Origin: Monosiga brevicollis MX1
Lineage: Eukaryota; Opisthokonta; Choanoflagellata; Craspedida; Salpingoecidae
Assembly: GCF_000002865.3 (NCBI RefSeq)
Contig: NW_001865069.1
Coordinates: 13,555-77,554, forward strand
DNA: 64,000 nt
Direction of reading: 5' to 3'
In this document: in pieces, positions 23,826-34,979 of the stretch
How the letters are laid out: each line of letters opens with the position of its first letter
Numbering within the stretch: position 1 is the stretch's first letter
The notes under the pieces: generated by a model
The model's database searches: none
What the model was told of the DNA's origin: nothing
The model's input: the letters and a program-made list of their open reading frames with translations, nothing else
Program-made: the position numbers and the translations under genes

Positions 23826-25049
23826 ATGAAGCAGCGGCAGGCGCGCATTTCGCGCCGCAGCGCGCCGGTGCTCAGTGCAGTGCACCAGCCCGAGGAGTGG
23901 CGGCGGCGAGCTTGGGGTTACGCCTTGGCCAGCTTCTTGGCGCTGGCACTCCTGAGCCATTTGCATTTTGTACCCTTTGCCTGCCTCAAGTCCACTCCCT
24001 TTTCAGAAATCCCGAGCTTGGACACCGTTTTGGAGTCGCGGTGGCAGGCTGCCTATCGCCGAGGTGTTTTTCGCACCACCACCGAGCGCTCCCTGCCAAA
24101 ACGCACCATTCGCAATGGACAGCTATCCTTCTCGCTAGCGCTCAATGAGGGCCGGCAACAAAAGCGCCAGACTCTTGTTACGGCTGCGGCAGCTGCAGCC
24201 GATCCCGGTGATCACGAGAACGCTCTTCAGCTTACCCGCCCGTTTATCGAAGCCGATTTCCATTTTGGGAAGGTCGATAGTAACGAGTACCTTTTCATCG
24301 TGGACGAGGTAGCAGATCGCGTACGCTGCGGTCCCGTGGCCGACTTGCACCAGCACGCGGTGCTCATCAATCCTTTCCCGCTTGGCTGGCTCTCGGGTTT
24401 GCTCGTGCCGTATCTCCTGGAGCACCGACCCCAGGTCATGACTCGTGATGCCCTGACCGCCGGCTTTGCCTTTGCTCAGCGCCTACAAAATCCATATACG
24501 CGGCTGGCCTTCAACTCGCTCGAGGCTGGTGCCAGCGTCAACCATCTACACTTTCAATTCTGGCAGTTTGACGCGCCCCTGGCCGTTGAATTGGCAACGC
24601 GCCAGCTCTACTTCCGCTTTGGCGAAGAACTGACGCTTCACATCCTTCCTGACGCCCCCGTACACACGCTAGCCGTGGAGTATTTTCGCACCACGGCCAC
24701 GGGTGCCATCGTTGTTGTGCAACGCATTATTGACCTTCTCTATCAGCATGTCTTGCCGTTTAATCTCGTCTTCTCACGATACTACGTCAATGCGGGTATT
24801 TCACCTTCGCGCTCCACCGTGTACATTGTCCTTCGACAGCGCATGCATCCCTTCCCAGGCATTAACATTGGGTTTCCAGAGGTCTCGGGCGAGCTCATCT
24901 GCACGTCCTCGTCCATCTACCACTCGGTCACGGCACACAACATTTCACAACATTGGCGTGACAACGTACGCCTTTCGGGCGATCGCTATACCGAGTTCCT
25001 CGGCAGCCTAAAACGCCATCTGCCCACCCTTCTTTCCGAGACAACATAG
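23826..25049 (+). CDS. GDP-hexose phosphorylase-like HIT-superfamily protein, membrane-anchored
   Basis: A single-exon 407-residue protein. Near residues 35-50 a hydrophobic stretch (ALASFLALALLSHLHFVPF) follows a basic N-terminus, predicting a type II signal anchor. The catalytic region resembles GDP-L-galactose/GDP-D-glucose phosphorylases (plant VTC2, animal GDPGP1): FHFGKVDSNEYLFIV, VLINPFPLGWLSGLLVP, RLAFNSLEAGASVNHLHFQFW. The HLHFQ segment carries the HxHxQ nucleotidyl-transfer histidines. Characterised relatives are cytosolic and have no N-terminal anchor as far as I recall, so a secretory-pathway location would be unusual. It has no introns. Substrate is inferred from family only. It converges with the unknown membrane-protein gene downstream. 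Confidence 0.75.
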   Translation: MKQRQARISRRSAPVLSAVHQPEEWRRRAWGYALASFLALALLSHLHFVPFACLKSTPFSEIPSLDTVLESRWQAAYRRGVFRTTTERSLPKRTIRNGQLSFSLALNEGRQQKRQTLVTAAAAAADPGDHENALQLTRPFIEADFHFGKVDSNEYLFIVDEVADRVRCGPVADLHQHAVLINPFPLGWLSGLLVPYLLEHRPQVMTRDALTAGFAFAQRLQNPYTRLAFNSLEAGASVNHLHFQFWQFDAPLAVELATRQLYFRFGEELTLHILPDAPVHTLAVEYFRTTATGAIVVVQRIIDLLYQHVLPFNLVFSRYYVNAGISPSRSTVYIVLRQRMHPFPGINIGFPEVSGELICTSSSIYHSVTAHNISQHWRDNVRLSGDRYTEFLGSLKRHLPTLLSETT

Positions 25050-25450
25050 CGCCCCCCTCCTTTCCCTTATTGTTTCAGTTTTCCTGTGGGCTCAACCTGT
25101 TTGAGCTGAGAGTGCATCGCCAGAAAGCATCAGACGTTTCTCTGATTCAAGTTTGCTGCAAGCGGCCAATCTACAACAATCGATCGAGCCATTGTGCCAT
25201 TTTATTTTACATGTCTATTAAATCAGGCAGTCAAGGGCTCGAATCGTCCCTTGACGTGAATGCGTGCAAGGTCCAATACTGAGACCGACAGCTGGCCAGC
25301 CAGCTGCACTTTTGGAAGAGAAGGCTTCAAGCACTGCACAGCGCAGGAATTGGCGGCAGCAAAGAAGCGCGGAATAGCGAAAGAGAAGAGGGCCAATAGG
25401 CAAGCAAGCAAAGGCCCCTCTCGTTGGGAAAGGGGGACAAAAGGTGCCCC
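25050..25450. other. Convergent intergenic region
   Basis: Probably two facing 3' UTRs. No gene or repeat of note. Confidence 0.5.
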
Positions 25451-26415
25451 CTAGTCTTGGCGATCTCGAAAGCGCCGATACAACTGCCGCTCCAAGAAAG
25501 CATGCCACCCTGTCATCCAAGAGGAGGGAGCAGAAATTGAGCACTGCTGGCAACAAGGCAATCAGCTCGCTTTGGGCCTCCGCCCATCACCGGGCTGGGG
25601 TGCAGGCAAAAAAACTTTGGCCGTACCTGTGGTTTGGGAAGGAGAAGTCACAGGGTCTTCATTCTCAAGCAGAGTCAGCTCGACAGGTGTCTTGGGATTG
25701 ACACGTTGCCAGAAAGCATGAATTTCCCGTGCAGCCTTGTTATGGGGCCTATATAGTGCACCAATGAGAATCAAGCGCACAAGTCTGGCTCGGGCCGTCT
25801 GTAACTAGCATAAAAAAGAAGACGGAAAAAAATAGAGGGAGAAAGACATACGTTGCGCTGCCCGTAGTGCAGTATGTGGTGAGGAGAAGCTCGCGCCCAC
25901 TCTCAAGATCAAAGCACACCTGGAGATTGCCCAAAGGATGAGGGAGTGAAGCGAGAAGTCGATTGCTGCGGACGTGATGTACCTGATAGCCAGTAGTGCA
26001 GTAGCGCAGGATTTCGGCGCGAACACGCACGCCCAGAACTGGGTTGAGCAGGAAGGGCAACGCATAGGTACACTAAGATGCCATGTCCACCCATGTCAAG
26101 AGCCAGTCTGCGCTTTGAAGCAGAAGCCTACCTTGTTCAGTGTAGACAGCACTCGGGCGCAAGGGCTGAGCTGGGGTCAAGGGCCAAAGGGTTGTCTGTC
26201 CCCAGCGCAGCGCAGCTGGGGCACTGTGCTGCTCGATGCGATGGTCTGGATAGATGACCGTCGTCTGTGTGCGAGTCGATCATTTCGAATCATGAGATAA
26301 AAAGTCTCGTGCTTGCATCCTCTCGATCACAGGGGAGCACGCACCTCAATGTCCGGCCAAAGCGACAAACCGACACCACCAAAGCCCAGCGCCACGGCCA
26401 GCCGCAGCCAGAGAG
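25451..26415 (-). CDS. Unknown membrane protein, 5' end lost in assembly gap
   Basis: Six exons join in phase on the minus strand: gap-26345, 26264-26132, 26038-25983, 25919-25852, 25784-25627, 25509-25451. The visible part is about 180 residues. It opens with a hydrophobic segment (LRLAVALGFGGVGLSLWPDI) likely to be a membrane anchor. A probable beta-rich domain follows with two similar segments, ILRYCTTGYQ and TTYCTTGSAT, then LILIGALYRPHNKAAREIHAFWQ and a basic C-terminus ending RRFRDRQD. I do not recognise the family. Perfect phase agreement at five junctions supports a real gene. The start and any signal sequence lie in the N gap. Confidence 0.6.
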
Positions 26416-27012
26416 NNNNNNNNNNNNNNNNNNNNNNNNNNNNNNNNNNNNNNNNNNNNNNNNNNNNNNNNNNNNNNNNNNNNNNNNNNNNNNNNNNNNN
26501 NNNNNNNNNNNNNNNNNNNNNNNNNNNNNNNNNNNNNNNNNNNNNNNNNNNNNNNNNNNNNNNNNNNNNNNNNNNNNNNNNNNNNNNNNNNNNNNNNNNN
26601 NNNNNNNNNNNNNNNNNNNNNNNNNNNNNNNNNNNNNNNNNNNNNNNNNNNNNNNNNNNNNNNNNNNNNNNNNNNNNNNNNNNNNNNNNNNNNNNNNNNN
26701 NNNNNNNNNNNNNNNNNNNNNNNNNNNNNNNNNNNNNNNNNNNNNNNNNNNNNNNNNNNNNNNNNNNNNNNNNNNNNNNNNNNNNNNNNNNNNNNNNNNN
26801 NNNNNNNNNNNNNNNNNNNNNNNNNNNNNNNNNNNNNNNNNNNNNNNNNNNNNNNNNNNNNNNNNNNNNNNNNNNNNNNNNNNNNNNNNNNNNNNNNNNN
26901 NNNNNNNNNNNNNNNNNNNNNNNNNNNNNNNNNNNNNNNNNNNNNNNNNNNNNNNNNNNNNNNNNNNNNNNNNNNNNNNNNNNNNNNNNNNNNNNNNNNN
27001 NNNNNNNNNNNN
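26416..27012. other. Assembly gap (597 N)
   Basis: Undetermined bases that hide the 5' end of the minus-strand membrane-protein gene. Confidence 1.
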
Positions 27013-27135
27013 TTGCCTAGAGAAACACAAAGTTTTCCAGAGAGAGGTGTCAATGAACAACTGCTTTTGAGAGAACACGCATCATGCAGATCAAGACACA
27101 TAAAATGAAAGAAATTAATTCCAGCGCGACATTCA

Positions 27136-27138
<3 letters not shown>

Positions 27139-27169
<31 letters not shown>
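27139..27169. repeat. (CA)n microsatellite
   Basis: Pure CA run of about 30 bases followed by CG-rich sequence; intergenic. Confidence 0.9.
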
Positions 27170-27171
<2 letters not shown>

Positions 27172-27488
27172 GGACGCGCGCGGACGCGGGATGTGATCGC
27201 GGCGGGGGTCGAGCCTCGGGCGTACTTGGGCAGGGACTGCTCTATTTCGCTTTTTTCCTCTTTTGAGGGGGGAGGGGGGGTGACAACGTGAGCTTGAGCT
27301 TTGGATTGGTCGAGTGTGGCGGGGCACGATTGGCCGGTGGCCGGCAGATTCAATTAGCGCACAAACGGGGCGGCCCCGCGCCAGCCACAACGGTCACCCG
27401 TTGTCTCCCGAGCCGAGCTGCTTGGTACATGGGTGGGGGATCCAACCTTTTCCTTGACTATTTTGCGGAACGGACCTTTCCATGAACC

Positions 27489-28843
27489 ATGGCAGCCACA
27501 GACGTTGATGCCACCGTCGAGCGGTACGTGCAAGCGTGCGCGCGCGCGTGCGTACGTGCAGCCATCAGTTCCGTGCCTGCGCGAACACCTCATGCAACGA
27601 TGCGTTTGCCCACCGCACAATGATCTTCACACCCAAGGGCCTTGGACGCATCAAAGGTCGGACACAAGCTCAAGGCGGTGTCGGTCGGGGGCGTGCAACG
27701 GTACATTCTCAAAGCTGGCTATGTTACCAAGCTGGGTCAGGTGAGACGGGGGCTGCGCCGACCTTGCACAATGCCCCAGCTGTCCCAGCTGCACCAGCTG
27801 CTTTGTATTGCCTAACAAAGGCGACACCCTGCACCCTGCAGATGGTGAAAAACTGGAAAACGCGCTGGCTCGTCCTCTTAGACAACGGTGAGTGCTCCGA
27901 GCGGACCTGACCCGCACCTCCAAGATCGCTCCAGCCCCACGGTCTCACCACCACGAGCTTCACCATCCCCATAGGTCAAATGTACTACTACAAGCGTGAA
28001 GTACCTGTAGGGCAGGAAAAGCCGCAGGGCGAGCTTGACGTGACCCGGGATTGCGTGGGCATTCTCACCGGTTCGCAAGTGCACGACCAAGACCTTGTGC
28101 GCTGGCCTGAGGATACACCACCCAACTGCGGTTTGTGGCGTTGAAGAGCCTGGTTGGCCGCTTGCAACACGTCGATCCGCACAGTGTGCATTAACGCTGT
28201 CCTGTTTGATCTCGACACTAGGCTTTGCGCTTAAAATGCGAAGTGGCCGGACCTTCTTCATGGCCTGCGAATCCTGGCGCGAAGCCGAACGCTGGATCGC
28301 CAGCATAGCAGGGTCAGCGTATTGGCCAATGGCCCGCCGTTGAACTTGAAGGTGCTTTGACTCTCATCTTCGTGCAAACCATCTGTCCTGCTGTTAGTGT
28401 GGCTCCCAATGTACGCTATGAAGATGGTGGTGATGCCGTTCGTGCCATCATGCAGTCTCGGCCCTCCGTGCGCCGCCCTGGCGAAAATAAATCCCACGTA
28501 CGTGATCTTGCTGGACTTTCTTGAGCACAATGCTGTCTGCGAAGTACAAGAGCCGCCACTACCTCCCCAACATGATCTGCATCAAGCGAATGGCGGTGGT
28601 GCCTTTACTCATTTTGGTTGGTCTGGGTGGGAATGTCCAGGTTGACTTGATTCCCGATGAAACGAAGACAGAAGTGGATCAGGATGGCAACCGCGTGTGT
28701 TATGTGCACAAGGTAAACTGGGTTGATGCGCCATGCTTGTTCTGGCCTCGCTCAGTCCTCACGGTCAAAACGCTTGGTCGGCATAACCACAGGTTGTGGG
28801 TGGTATGGTAATCAAGGAGAAGCACGTGATTGAGAAGAGCTGA
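27489..28843 (+). CDS. Pleckstrin-homology domain protein
   Basis: Exons 27489-27523, 27638-27740, 27842-27887, 27975-28070, 28222-about 28312, 28398-28497, about 28527-28544, about 28640-28711 and 28797-28843. The last ones are less certain. The protein begins MAATDVDATVER and enters a PH domain: ILKAGYVTKLGQ, MVKNWKTRWLVLLDNG, QMYYYKREVPVG, ELDVTRDCVGILTG, FALKMRSGRTFFMACES and EAERWIASIAG, with the conserved final-helix Trp. The basic KxnKxR pattern of phosphoinositide-binding PH domains is present (KLGQMVKNWKTR). A short tail contains PNVRYEDGGDAVRAIMQSR and VDLIPDETKTEVDQDGNRVCYVHK. Small exons hid this gene from simple frame searches. It is probably a membrane-recruited adaptor, but the partner is unknown. 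Confidence 0.8.
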
Positions 28844-29298
28844 TCCATGCAAACGCCAATCCCGCCCTCTTGCTTCCTGTCGTACGGGTCGCGTCTGGGC
28901 AAAACCTGACTGGGTCTAAACGTGCTGTTGACATGGTTCATGCTTTGCTGTTTATACAGCCCACCTCGCCTGGTTCTTACTTTCCACAAACTCAGTTGTG
29001 CACCAAAGATATACACACATACATGGTACACGAAATTCAAGTCATAGGGCTTCGCCTTGCAAGTTCAACTCGGGTGTGATCTCAGCGAACAAGAAGCGAT
29101 TTACAATGGCGGAAAAAGAATAATGGAGGAAGATACTACAACAAAAAAAAAGGGTGTGGGGGAGGTTACAAGACAGCTCCACGCGATGGAGTCGGGCGCT
29201 TGTCCAAACGGGTGCACGGCACACGGGACAGACGGCCGCTAATTTCATTCTACAACGAACGGGTAAGGTCTGAAGGTGGTCGGTTTGCGGCGATGGCC
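28844..29298. other. Convergent intergenic region
   Basis: Lies between the PH-protein stop and the YIPF3 stop. Nothing supportable beyond 3' UTRs. Confidence 0.5.
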
Positions 29299-30551
29299 TC
29301 AAACAATCGCATTGTATAGGGTAACATAAGAAAGCTTGAGATACAGCAGGTAGGTCCAGTGCACCGTAGCAGCAATGACCCCCACCATGATACCCTGCTT
29401 GCCATCGGGTGTTCTTGAGCGTAGCGCAAAGCCCTGTGCACACACGCGGCGCAAGTAGGGCAAGATTAGCAATATGATGGCCAAGCGTCCAGAGAGAGGC
29501 TGGTCTGGGCAGCAGATGTTTACGGACCAGTCGTAGTGCGGCCAGGGAACCAATGACGAGCCAGGCCATGTAAAAGTCATACTCGGCAAGGTGCAGATGG
29601 CTGATCAGGAGAACAATGCAATAAGAGAACATGGAGTAGCCCTGTTGAATGCGCGTGCGGGATGTGCAAGGAAGCAAGAGATGAGCATCCACAAGAACAT
29701 GAACAAGAGCAAGCCCTCTGTTTGGTAGAAGAAGAGAGGGGCCTCTGGGACTTGAAGCAGGCTCACACGCACGGTCAGGGCAACAAGTTCAAAGGCGGTG
29801 ACGTTGGTGTTGAAAATGAAGCCCAAGGTGTAAAGGATGGTGCTGAGCGTCGCCCAAAAGCCAAAGGCCACGGCAAAGGCTGTACCGATGAGCGTGCCCT
29901 CGCGGGCCGCGACATGACCATGGGCCTTCATGCCCAGGAGCAGGATGGCCGACAGAGTAAAAGCCAACATGATGGGCCCATAGAGGTCGGCGGGGATGAT
30001 CTGGGGCACGGAGGAGAACTGTGGCCACAACGACTTCAGGAGTCGATATCGAATATCGGCTGGCTCGACATCAAAGTAGGGGCGCAGCAGGTCAATGCGG
30101 GCATACGACGAGTACACGCTTTCCGCGGACTGCTTGCCGGCTTCAAACATCTATCAGGTGCATCATGACGCCCCGAAAGTGAACACACAAGTCTCGTCGT
30201 CTTTTTTTTTTTTTTTTTTGCCACACGGGGCAGACGAAACGCTGCAGTAGCTGGGCACGACCAAAATGAGCGGCTTACATTGGCAGCCACCTGCTGGCCC
30301 ACGGCCGAAGTGAGGCCGTCCATCAGTCCACTGCGTGCCCCCCTTGCACACGAAAAGAAAGCGAGCATCAGCGCCGCCCCGGAGGTTCATGTGAGTGTAA
30401 CAGGTGCTGATCGGCCGATGGTGGCACATCTGTGGAAGCCGAGGCGCACTTACTGGGGCTTTTCACTGCCAAATTCATCATCCGATCCATACTCAATCTC
30501 CACCGCGGTGGACGCCCGCTCAAGCGGCGACATTGGCGACCCCGCCGACAT
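29299..30551 (-). CDS. YIPF3: YIPF3-like Golgi membrane protein
   Basis: Five exons (30551-30454, 30342-30279, 30150-29773, 29641-29528, 29433-29299) join in phase to 262 residues. The N-terminus is acidic and cytosolic (VEIEYGSDDEFGSEKP). It is followed by ARIDLLRPYFDVEPADIRYRLL and DLYGPIMLAFTLSAILL, the strongest match to YIPF3. Then come KAHGHVAAREGTLIGTAFAVAFGFW and further hydrophobic segments giving five membrane spans, ending with SRTPDGKQGIMVGVIAATVHWTYLLYL. YIP family members sit in ER-Golgi membranes and assist Rab-dependent traffic; YIPF3 pairs with YIPF4 in animals. Length is shorter than human YIPF3 mainly at the C-terminal luminal tail. The exon 2 acceptor region is the least conserved. 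Confidence 0.88.
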
Positions 30552-30579
30552 GATCTTTTTAATCGACAACACCGCACCC

Positions 30580-30580
30580 C

Positions 30581-30611
<31 letters not shown>

Positions 30612-30735
30612 AAAATAGAGAGAAAGACATTTAAAATGTTAGAGAGAGAGATTTAGAGAGAGATTTAGAGAGAGATTTAGAGAGAGAGAGATTTAGAGAG
30701 AGAGATTTCAAAAGATTTAGAGATTTAGAGAAAGA
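30580..30735. repeat. (GA)n with AGATTTAGAGAG units
   Basis: Begins as pure GA, then passes into repeated GATTTAGAGAGA units. It lies between the starts/ends of two minus-strand genes, immediately upstream of the YIPF3 start. Confidence 0.9.
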
Positions 30736-30922
30736 GCATTGAGGAGACGGCGAGAGACCCGGTGTAAGTTTTGGCTCAGCCTTGGGGGTGTCGGACAAAC
30801 GCAAATGGAGGCTTCTCCTCGTCCTGGTAAATTTATTCGTTGGTTTAGGCGATGCGGGTGGGGACGGGCAACGCGACGACAGACGTGACAAAAACAAAAC
30901 ACAGAGCAAAATCCAAAACGGC

Positions 30923-31929
30923 TTAAGCTGGGGTGGCGCCCGCATCAGGGGCCGGCGTGACTGGCGCGGGTATGGGGGTTGTGGCTGCCTCTGGTGTTTT
31001 GGAATCAGACCCTGATGCCTGGTTGTTGTCGGCTCCCTCAACCTCGTCCGGCTCGGCATCATCTGTCATGGCATTCCGTCGCGCCGCGTGCAACACTTTG
31101 CGCAGAGCTGCCTCGCCATGATCCGATTCAGGGCTCATGGAGGGCAGTTGCAACACCACAACATCGCCAGTTGCCGATCCCACCTAGCATATTATTTACA
31201 AGAGACCACTAATGAGAGGCGCAATCGCACACCGGATTACTCGGCATCCCTGCCCTTGTCATCCAATTCACAACGAATTACCAGCGCAAACGTACGGCTA
31301 GCGCATGTGTATGCGGGTTGAAGACGATTTGCGTCAGCTTGACGTCCTTGCCAAAGGGCCGTAACTCGCGGACCGGGTCTTGGTCGTTCTCGGCAAGGTC
31401 CCACAATTGGAGACGGTCCTCGACGAGCGTGGCCATGACCGTGGCGCGCTCATGGGACCAGGCCAGGTCGCTCACTGGATTCTTGCTCGCATTGAAGATG
31501 CATGACGGCGAGCTTTGCCGTTCGCTCCACAGCGCCACCGACCAGTCCGCCGAGCAAGTTGCAAAAATGTCCGTGGCAAAAGGATTGTACCGTAACCGAT
31601 AGACCGGGGCCGTGTGCGAAAAGTACGATTCCAAGAATGCGTCCGAGTACGAACTGCTACACTTGTGCACGTGGCCATCCTCCGTGGCCACCATGTACCT
31701 ATGATGCGCCAAGTACCCCCACAATCCCAACAAATCAAGGGTGGGCGATGCACAAACACCTACAACTCGACACCATCGACATCGACCTGGCCCAACTCAA
31801 GCTAGCAGACTGCCGTCAACGTACATATTGGCAAGGCGTTGAGAAAAGTCAAAGGCCAACACGCCTGCCTGGCGAGCTAAAAAGGCCGTGTTGGCATTGC
31901 CATGATGCGCCTTGCTGCTCAGCGAAAAG

Positions 31930-31984
<55 letters not shown>

Positions 31985-34979
31985 GAGCTTGTTCAACGCT
32001 TGTACAAGGAAAAGAAGAAGGAAAGAGGAAAGAGGAAAGAGGGCAAGGGACAACGAAGCAAGGAAAAGGGAGCATAGGAAGGGATGCCAGACACATCAAC
32101 GGCACAAACCTTTGGGGGGCGACACGCTTGACTTGCAGCAAAAGACGAGATTGCAGACCTCGGGCCAGGGACCAGTTGAGCAGCTTGCCATCGGTTGATG
32201 CAGATACCAGCATCTCATCACGACCATCATTGATGGTGGCCACGTGGCCCAAGCTCACAAATTGCAGCTGCCAGATGGGGGCCATGTGCTTTTGCTCCAC
32301 GGGAAGCGAACGTGTATCGGCCACGGGTTCGCTACTTCGGCTGGTGATGTCATAAATCAGCACGTCACCTGACGTGAGGCCCACGGCCAAGAGGCTGGGC
32401 ACGTCTTGGGAAAAAGCCACGGAAGTCACGCCGCAAGGTGTGCGATACAGACGTTGGGGGTGCTAAAGAAGCCAGAGAAGATCATCTTTCGATGAGATTG
32501 CACCACACTAGCTGGGGTGCACGACAAAAAAACATGGCCAAGTAGCAGAGGCTCTAGAAAGACCGAGAAAGCAAAAGAAGCCGCCCCCACAAAAGTCCAA
32601 AGCCCGAATGCGCACCGTAAGATGCTGGGTGGTCCAGCACGCAACATAACCCTGGTTTCCGGGCTCAATGGGAGCGCCCTTGCAGTAGGCCACAGCCATA
32701 ACGTGCTGAAGGCATGATTGCAAGTAAGGTGATGCGTGAGCCTAGCGGCAAACAGGTCAAGGTGCAGCGGCGGGCACAAAACCGCCGCGACATACGTGAT
32801 TAACGGGACTCCAAGCCATGCTCATGGCAGCATAGTCACGCAAGGGTCGCGCCGTATAGCGCCACAGTTCTTGTGGAAGTAGGTTATCTAGAACCAATGT
32901 GAAAAGGCGGTGCAGATCACGCAGGGTCAAGACTGGCCGCGAGGAAATTCAACGGAAGAAGAGGTGACATGAGCAGCGTGGCCTACCGTGAGCCATGTCC
33001 TGATTGAGGCCAAGTTCAAAGGTTGTTTGCATATCCCCATGCGCTTGCTGCTGGAGCACACGCTCCATGAGCTCGAGCGACTTGATCATGGTGCCTTCAG
33101 CGGCCACGGCAGTCCATCGAGCTTCCGGCAGTCGCTCGACCGCCGACGAGGCGGATCGCTTCAGCTTGGAAGCGAGTGGGTCTGTGTGAATCTCTGTGCC
33201 GACACGCGAGCGCATGACGCGGCGCACGCGCAGCACGTCGAGATCATCCTCGTCATCACTTGGCTCGGCGTGTGAGAGAGCCAGGGCCTCAAACGTGTCG
33301 TGAATGTCGGCCGCTGACGCCTGGCATGCTGTGGCCGTGTGCTGGGCGACGTCCTCGGTTTGAACGGCTCGGCGCTTCTCGCCCAGAACATTGGTTTGTG
33401 CTACCCGCTCGGCAAAGCTGTCAGGGTTGTTTTGCCGCCGAGCCAAGAGTCCCTGCAACACACAAGTTGCAAATGAAGGTCGATGAGCGACTGACGGTTG
33501 TGCCAGTTGTGCCAGAGCAGCCGGCAGCTGATCAGGGGTGGGCGGAGCGGGCACGCACTTCGTAAGCAGCATTGCTCTGCGCCACTGCATCAGCCATCTC
33601 AGTGCCCGCCTCTACCCAAGTGGGTGGTAGGTCGAGGAAAAAGAGCGTGTCAGTCTCCTCAAGGGTCAAATAAACCTAAAACCAAAATGACAGATCCCGT
33701 GCATAAGAAAAGTGCGTTGGACGACGACGGCGGTTTGGGTCTGATGGTGCATAGGAGCTGATGCGAATGGGGGGTTTTTTTTTTTGGCAGGGGGGTTGGG
33801 GGTTGGCAAAAGGCCAGAAAAGGCCAGAAAAGTCACGCACGGGCTTGGCCAATTCGGCATCGGAAAGATCAAGAGGCTCAATGGTCGGCGGGGTGACAGG
33901 TTTGGCAAGGGGGTCCAGGAGGGAAGGAATTTCGTCTTCCTGTTCCACATTTTCCACTTCAATCAGCTGCGACGGCCCTTCACCAAATGCGACAGCTGCT
34001 GACCTGCATCCAACACGAGTGCACATGACATGTTGTGAGACCCGCTTTAGTGGCCCCAAATCAAAGGCAACAACCACCAGAACAACAACGCCACGGTCAC
34101 AACAAGCACAGCATTGTCAACTCGCGGTTGGGGCGGTAAGGGCAGATGGAACAGCTGGCTCTAACAGAGTGTCTTTGCCTGGGAGTAACGAGCCTCCAAG
34201 ATCTTCGCTCATCGAGTCGTGACGCGAGTTGCTGAAGAAGATGTACAGCACAGATCAGCAGCAGAGCATGAGAACACGGCGTGCGGCAAGGATGACATAA
34301 TGAGTGCGAAGAACAGGGGCCACGGTGGCGGAGCTGACATGGTGATGCTAGCATCCTCCACGTTTGGAAGCTCATAATCTTGGCGCGCATATTGGCGCGG
34401 CACCAGTGAACGGGGTGTGACGTCCAGGCCCTGTTCGTTGATGAGCTACGGAACCCATTCATAGCCGGATGGCGTGGAAGTGAGGGCCGACAATGACAGG
34501 CGTGCTGCCGATCTCGGCTTGAGGCCGAGGGGACCTACGCGAGGAGCAAGGGGTTCCTGGCGGTGTGTGGAAATGGCAGAATGTTGGGCCGAGGCGCGAC
34601 GGCTGCTACGCCCACCCAACGTTCGAGAGCTGGAGATATGCAAGCACCATTGTACGCGTGCGTGAAGCGACATCAATGTGCAGCGGGCACAACTGGGAGC
34701 GAGGCCCGGGCAAAGAGGGCGCGGGTCTTACGACATGCGGCCAGAGGCACCAAAAAGTCTATGGAGCAAGGAACCGCAACAAAAGAGCGAGAAGGAAAGG
34801 GTCAGGGTAGGTTTGATGAGGCTGGCAGGTGAGGCCCGAGCTAAGGCAAGGCTGGGGCATTGTCAGCGACGATCGACGCACTGTGAACGGCTCTTGTTTG
34901 AGCGGGTGGACATGGGCGGCGCGGGCCCCGCCGTCCCCGCGCGGACCGAGTCCTTAATGACGAGGGCCGAGGCCGGCAT
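30923..34979 (-). CDS. DNAI4: Axonemal dynein intermediate chain DNAI4 (WDR78)
   Basis: A multi-exon gene starting MPASALVIKDSVRAG at ATG 34979 and ending at 30923. Family landmarks in order are: LINEQGLDVTPRSL (about 34390-34440); LTLEETDTLFFLDLPPTW (about 33600-33675); PDSFAERVAQTN..KRRAVQTEDV (33340-33440); and a C-terminal WD40 propeller including VAFSQDVPSLLAVGLTSGDVLIYD, HMAPIWQLQF, DEMLVSASTDGKLLNWSLARG, YMVATEDGHVHKCS, HTAPVYRLRYNPFATDIFATCSADWSVALW and QLWDLAENDQDPVREL. The last exon (from 31183) completes a blade with VGSATGDVVVLQL and adds a disordered acidic tail. This matches WDR78/IC138, an intermediate chain of inner-arm dynein f (I1), which regulates flagellar beating. A 53-base A run lies in one intron. 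Not every exon boundary was fixed. Confidence 0.85.
31930..31982. repeat. Poly(A) run of 53 bases inside a DNAI4 intron
   Basis: On the coding (minus) strand this is a long poly(T) stretch between the ARGLQSRLLLQVKR exon and the next WD40 exon. It may serve as an exaggerated polypyrimidine tract, or be an assembly-prone homopolymer. Confidence 0.95.

Noticed and set aside
26267-27101. Long frames spanning 26.4-27.0 kb
   Set aside because: They consist of unknown residues across the N gap and carry no evidence.
31502-32198. Plus-strand Lys-rich proteins
   Set aside because: They are created by translating the poly(A) run antisense to DNAI4 exons.
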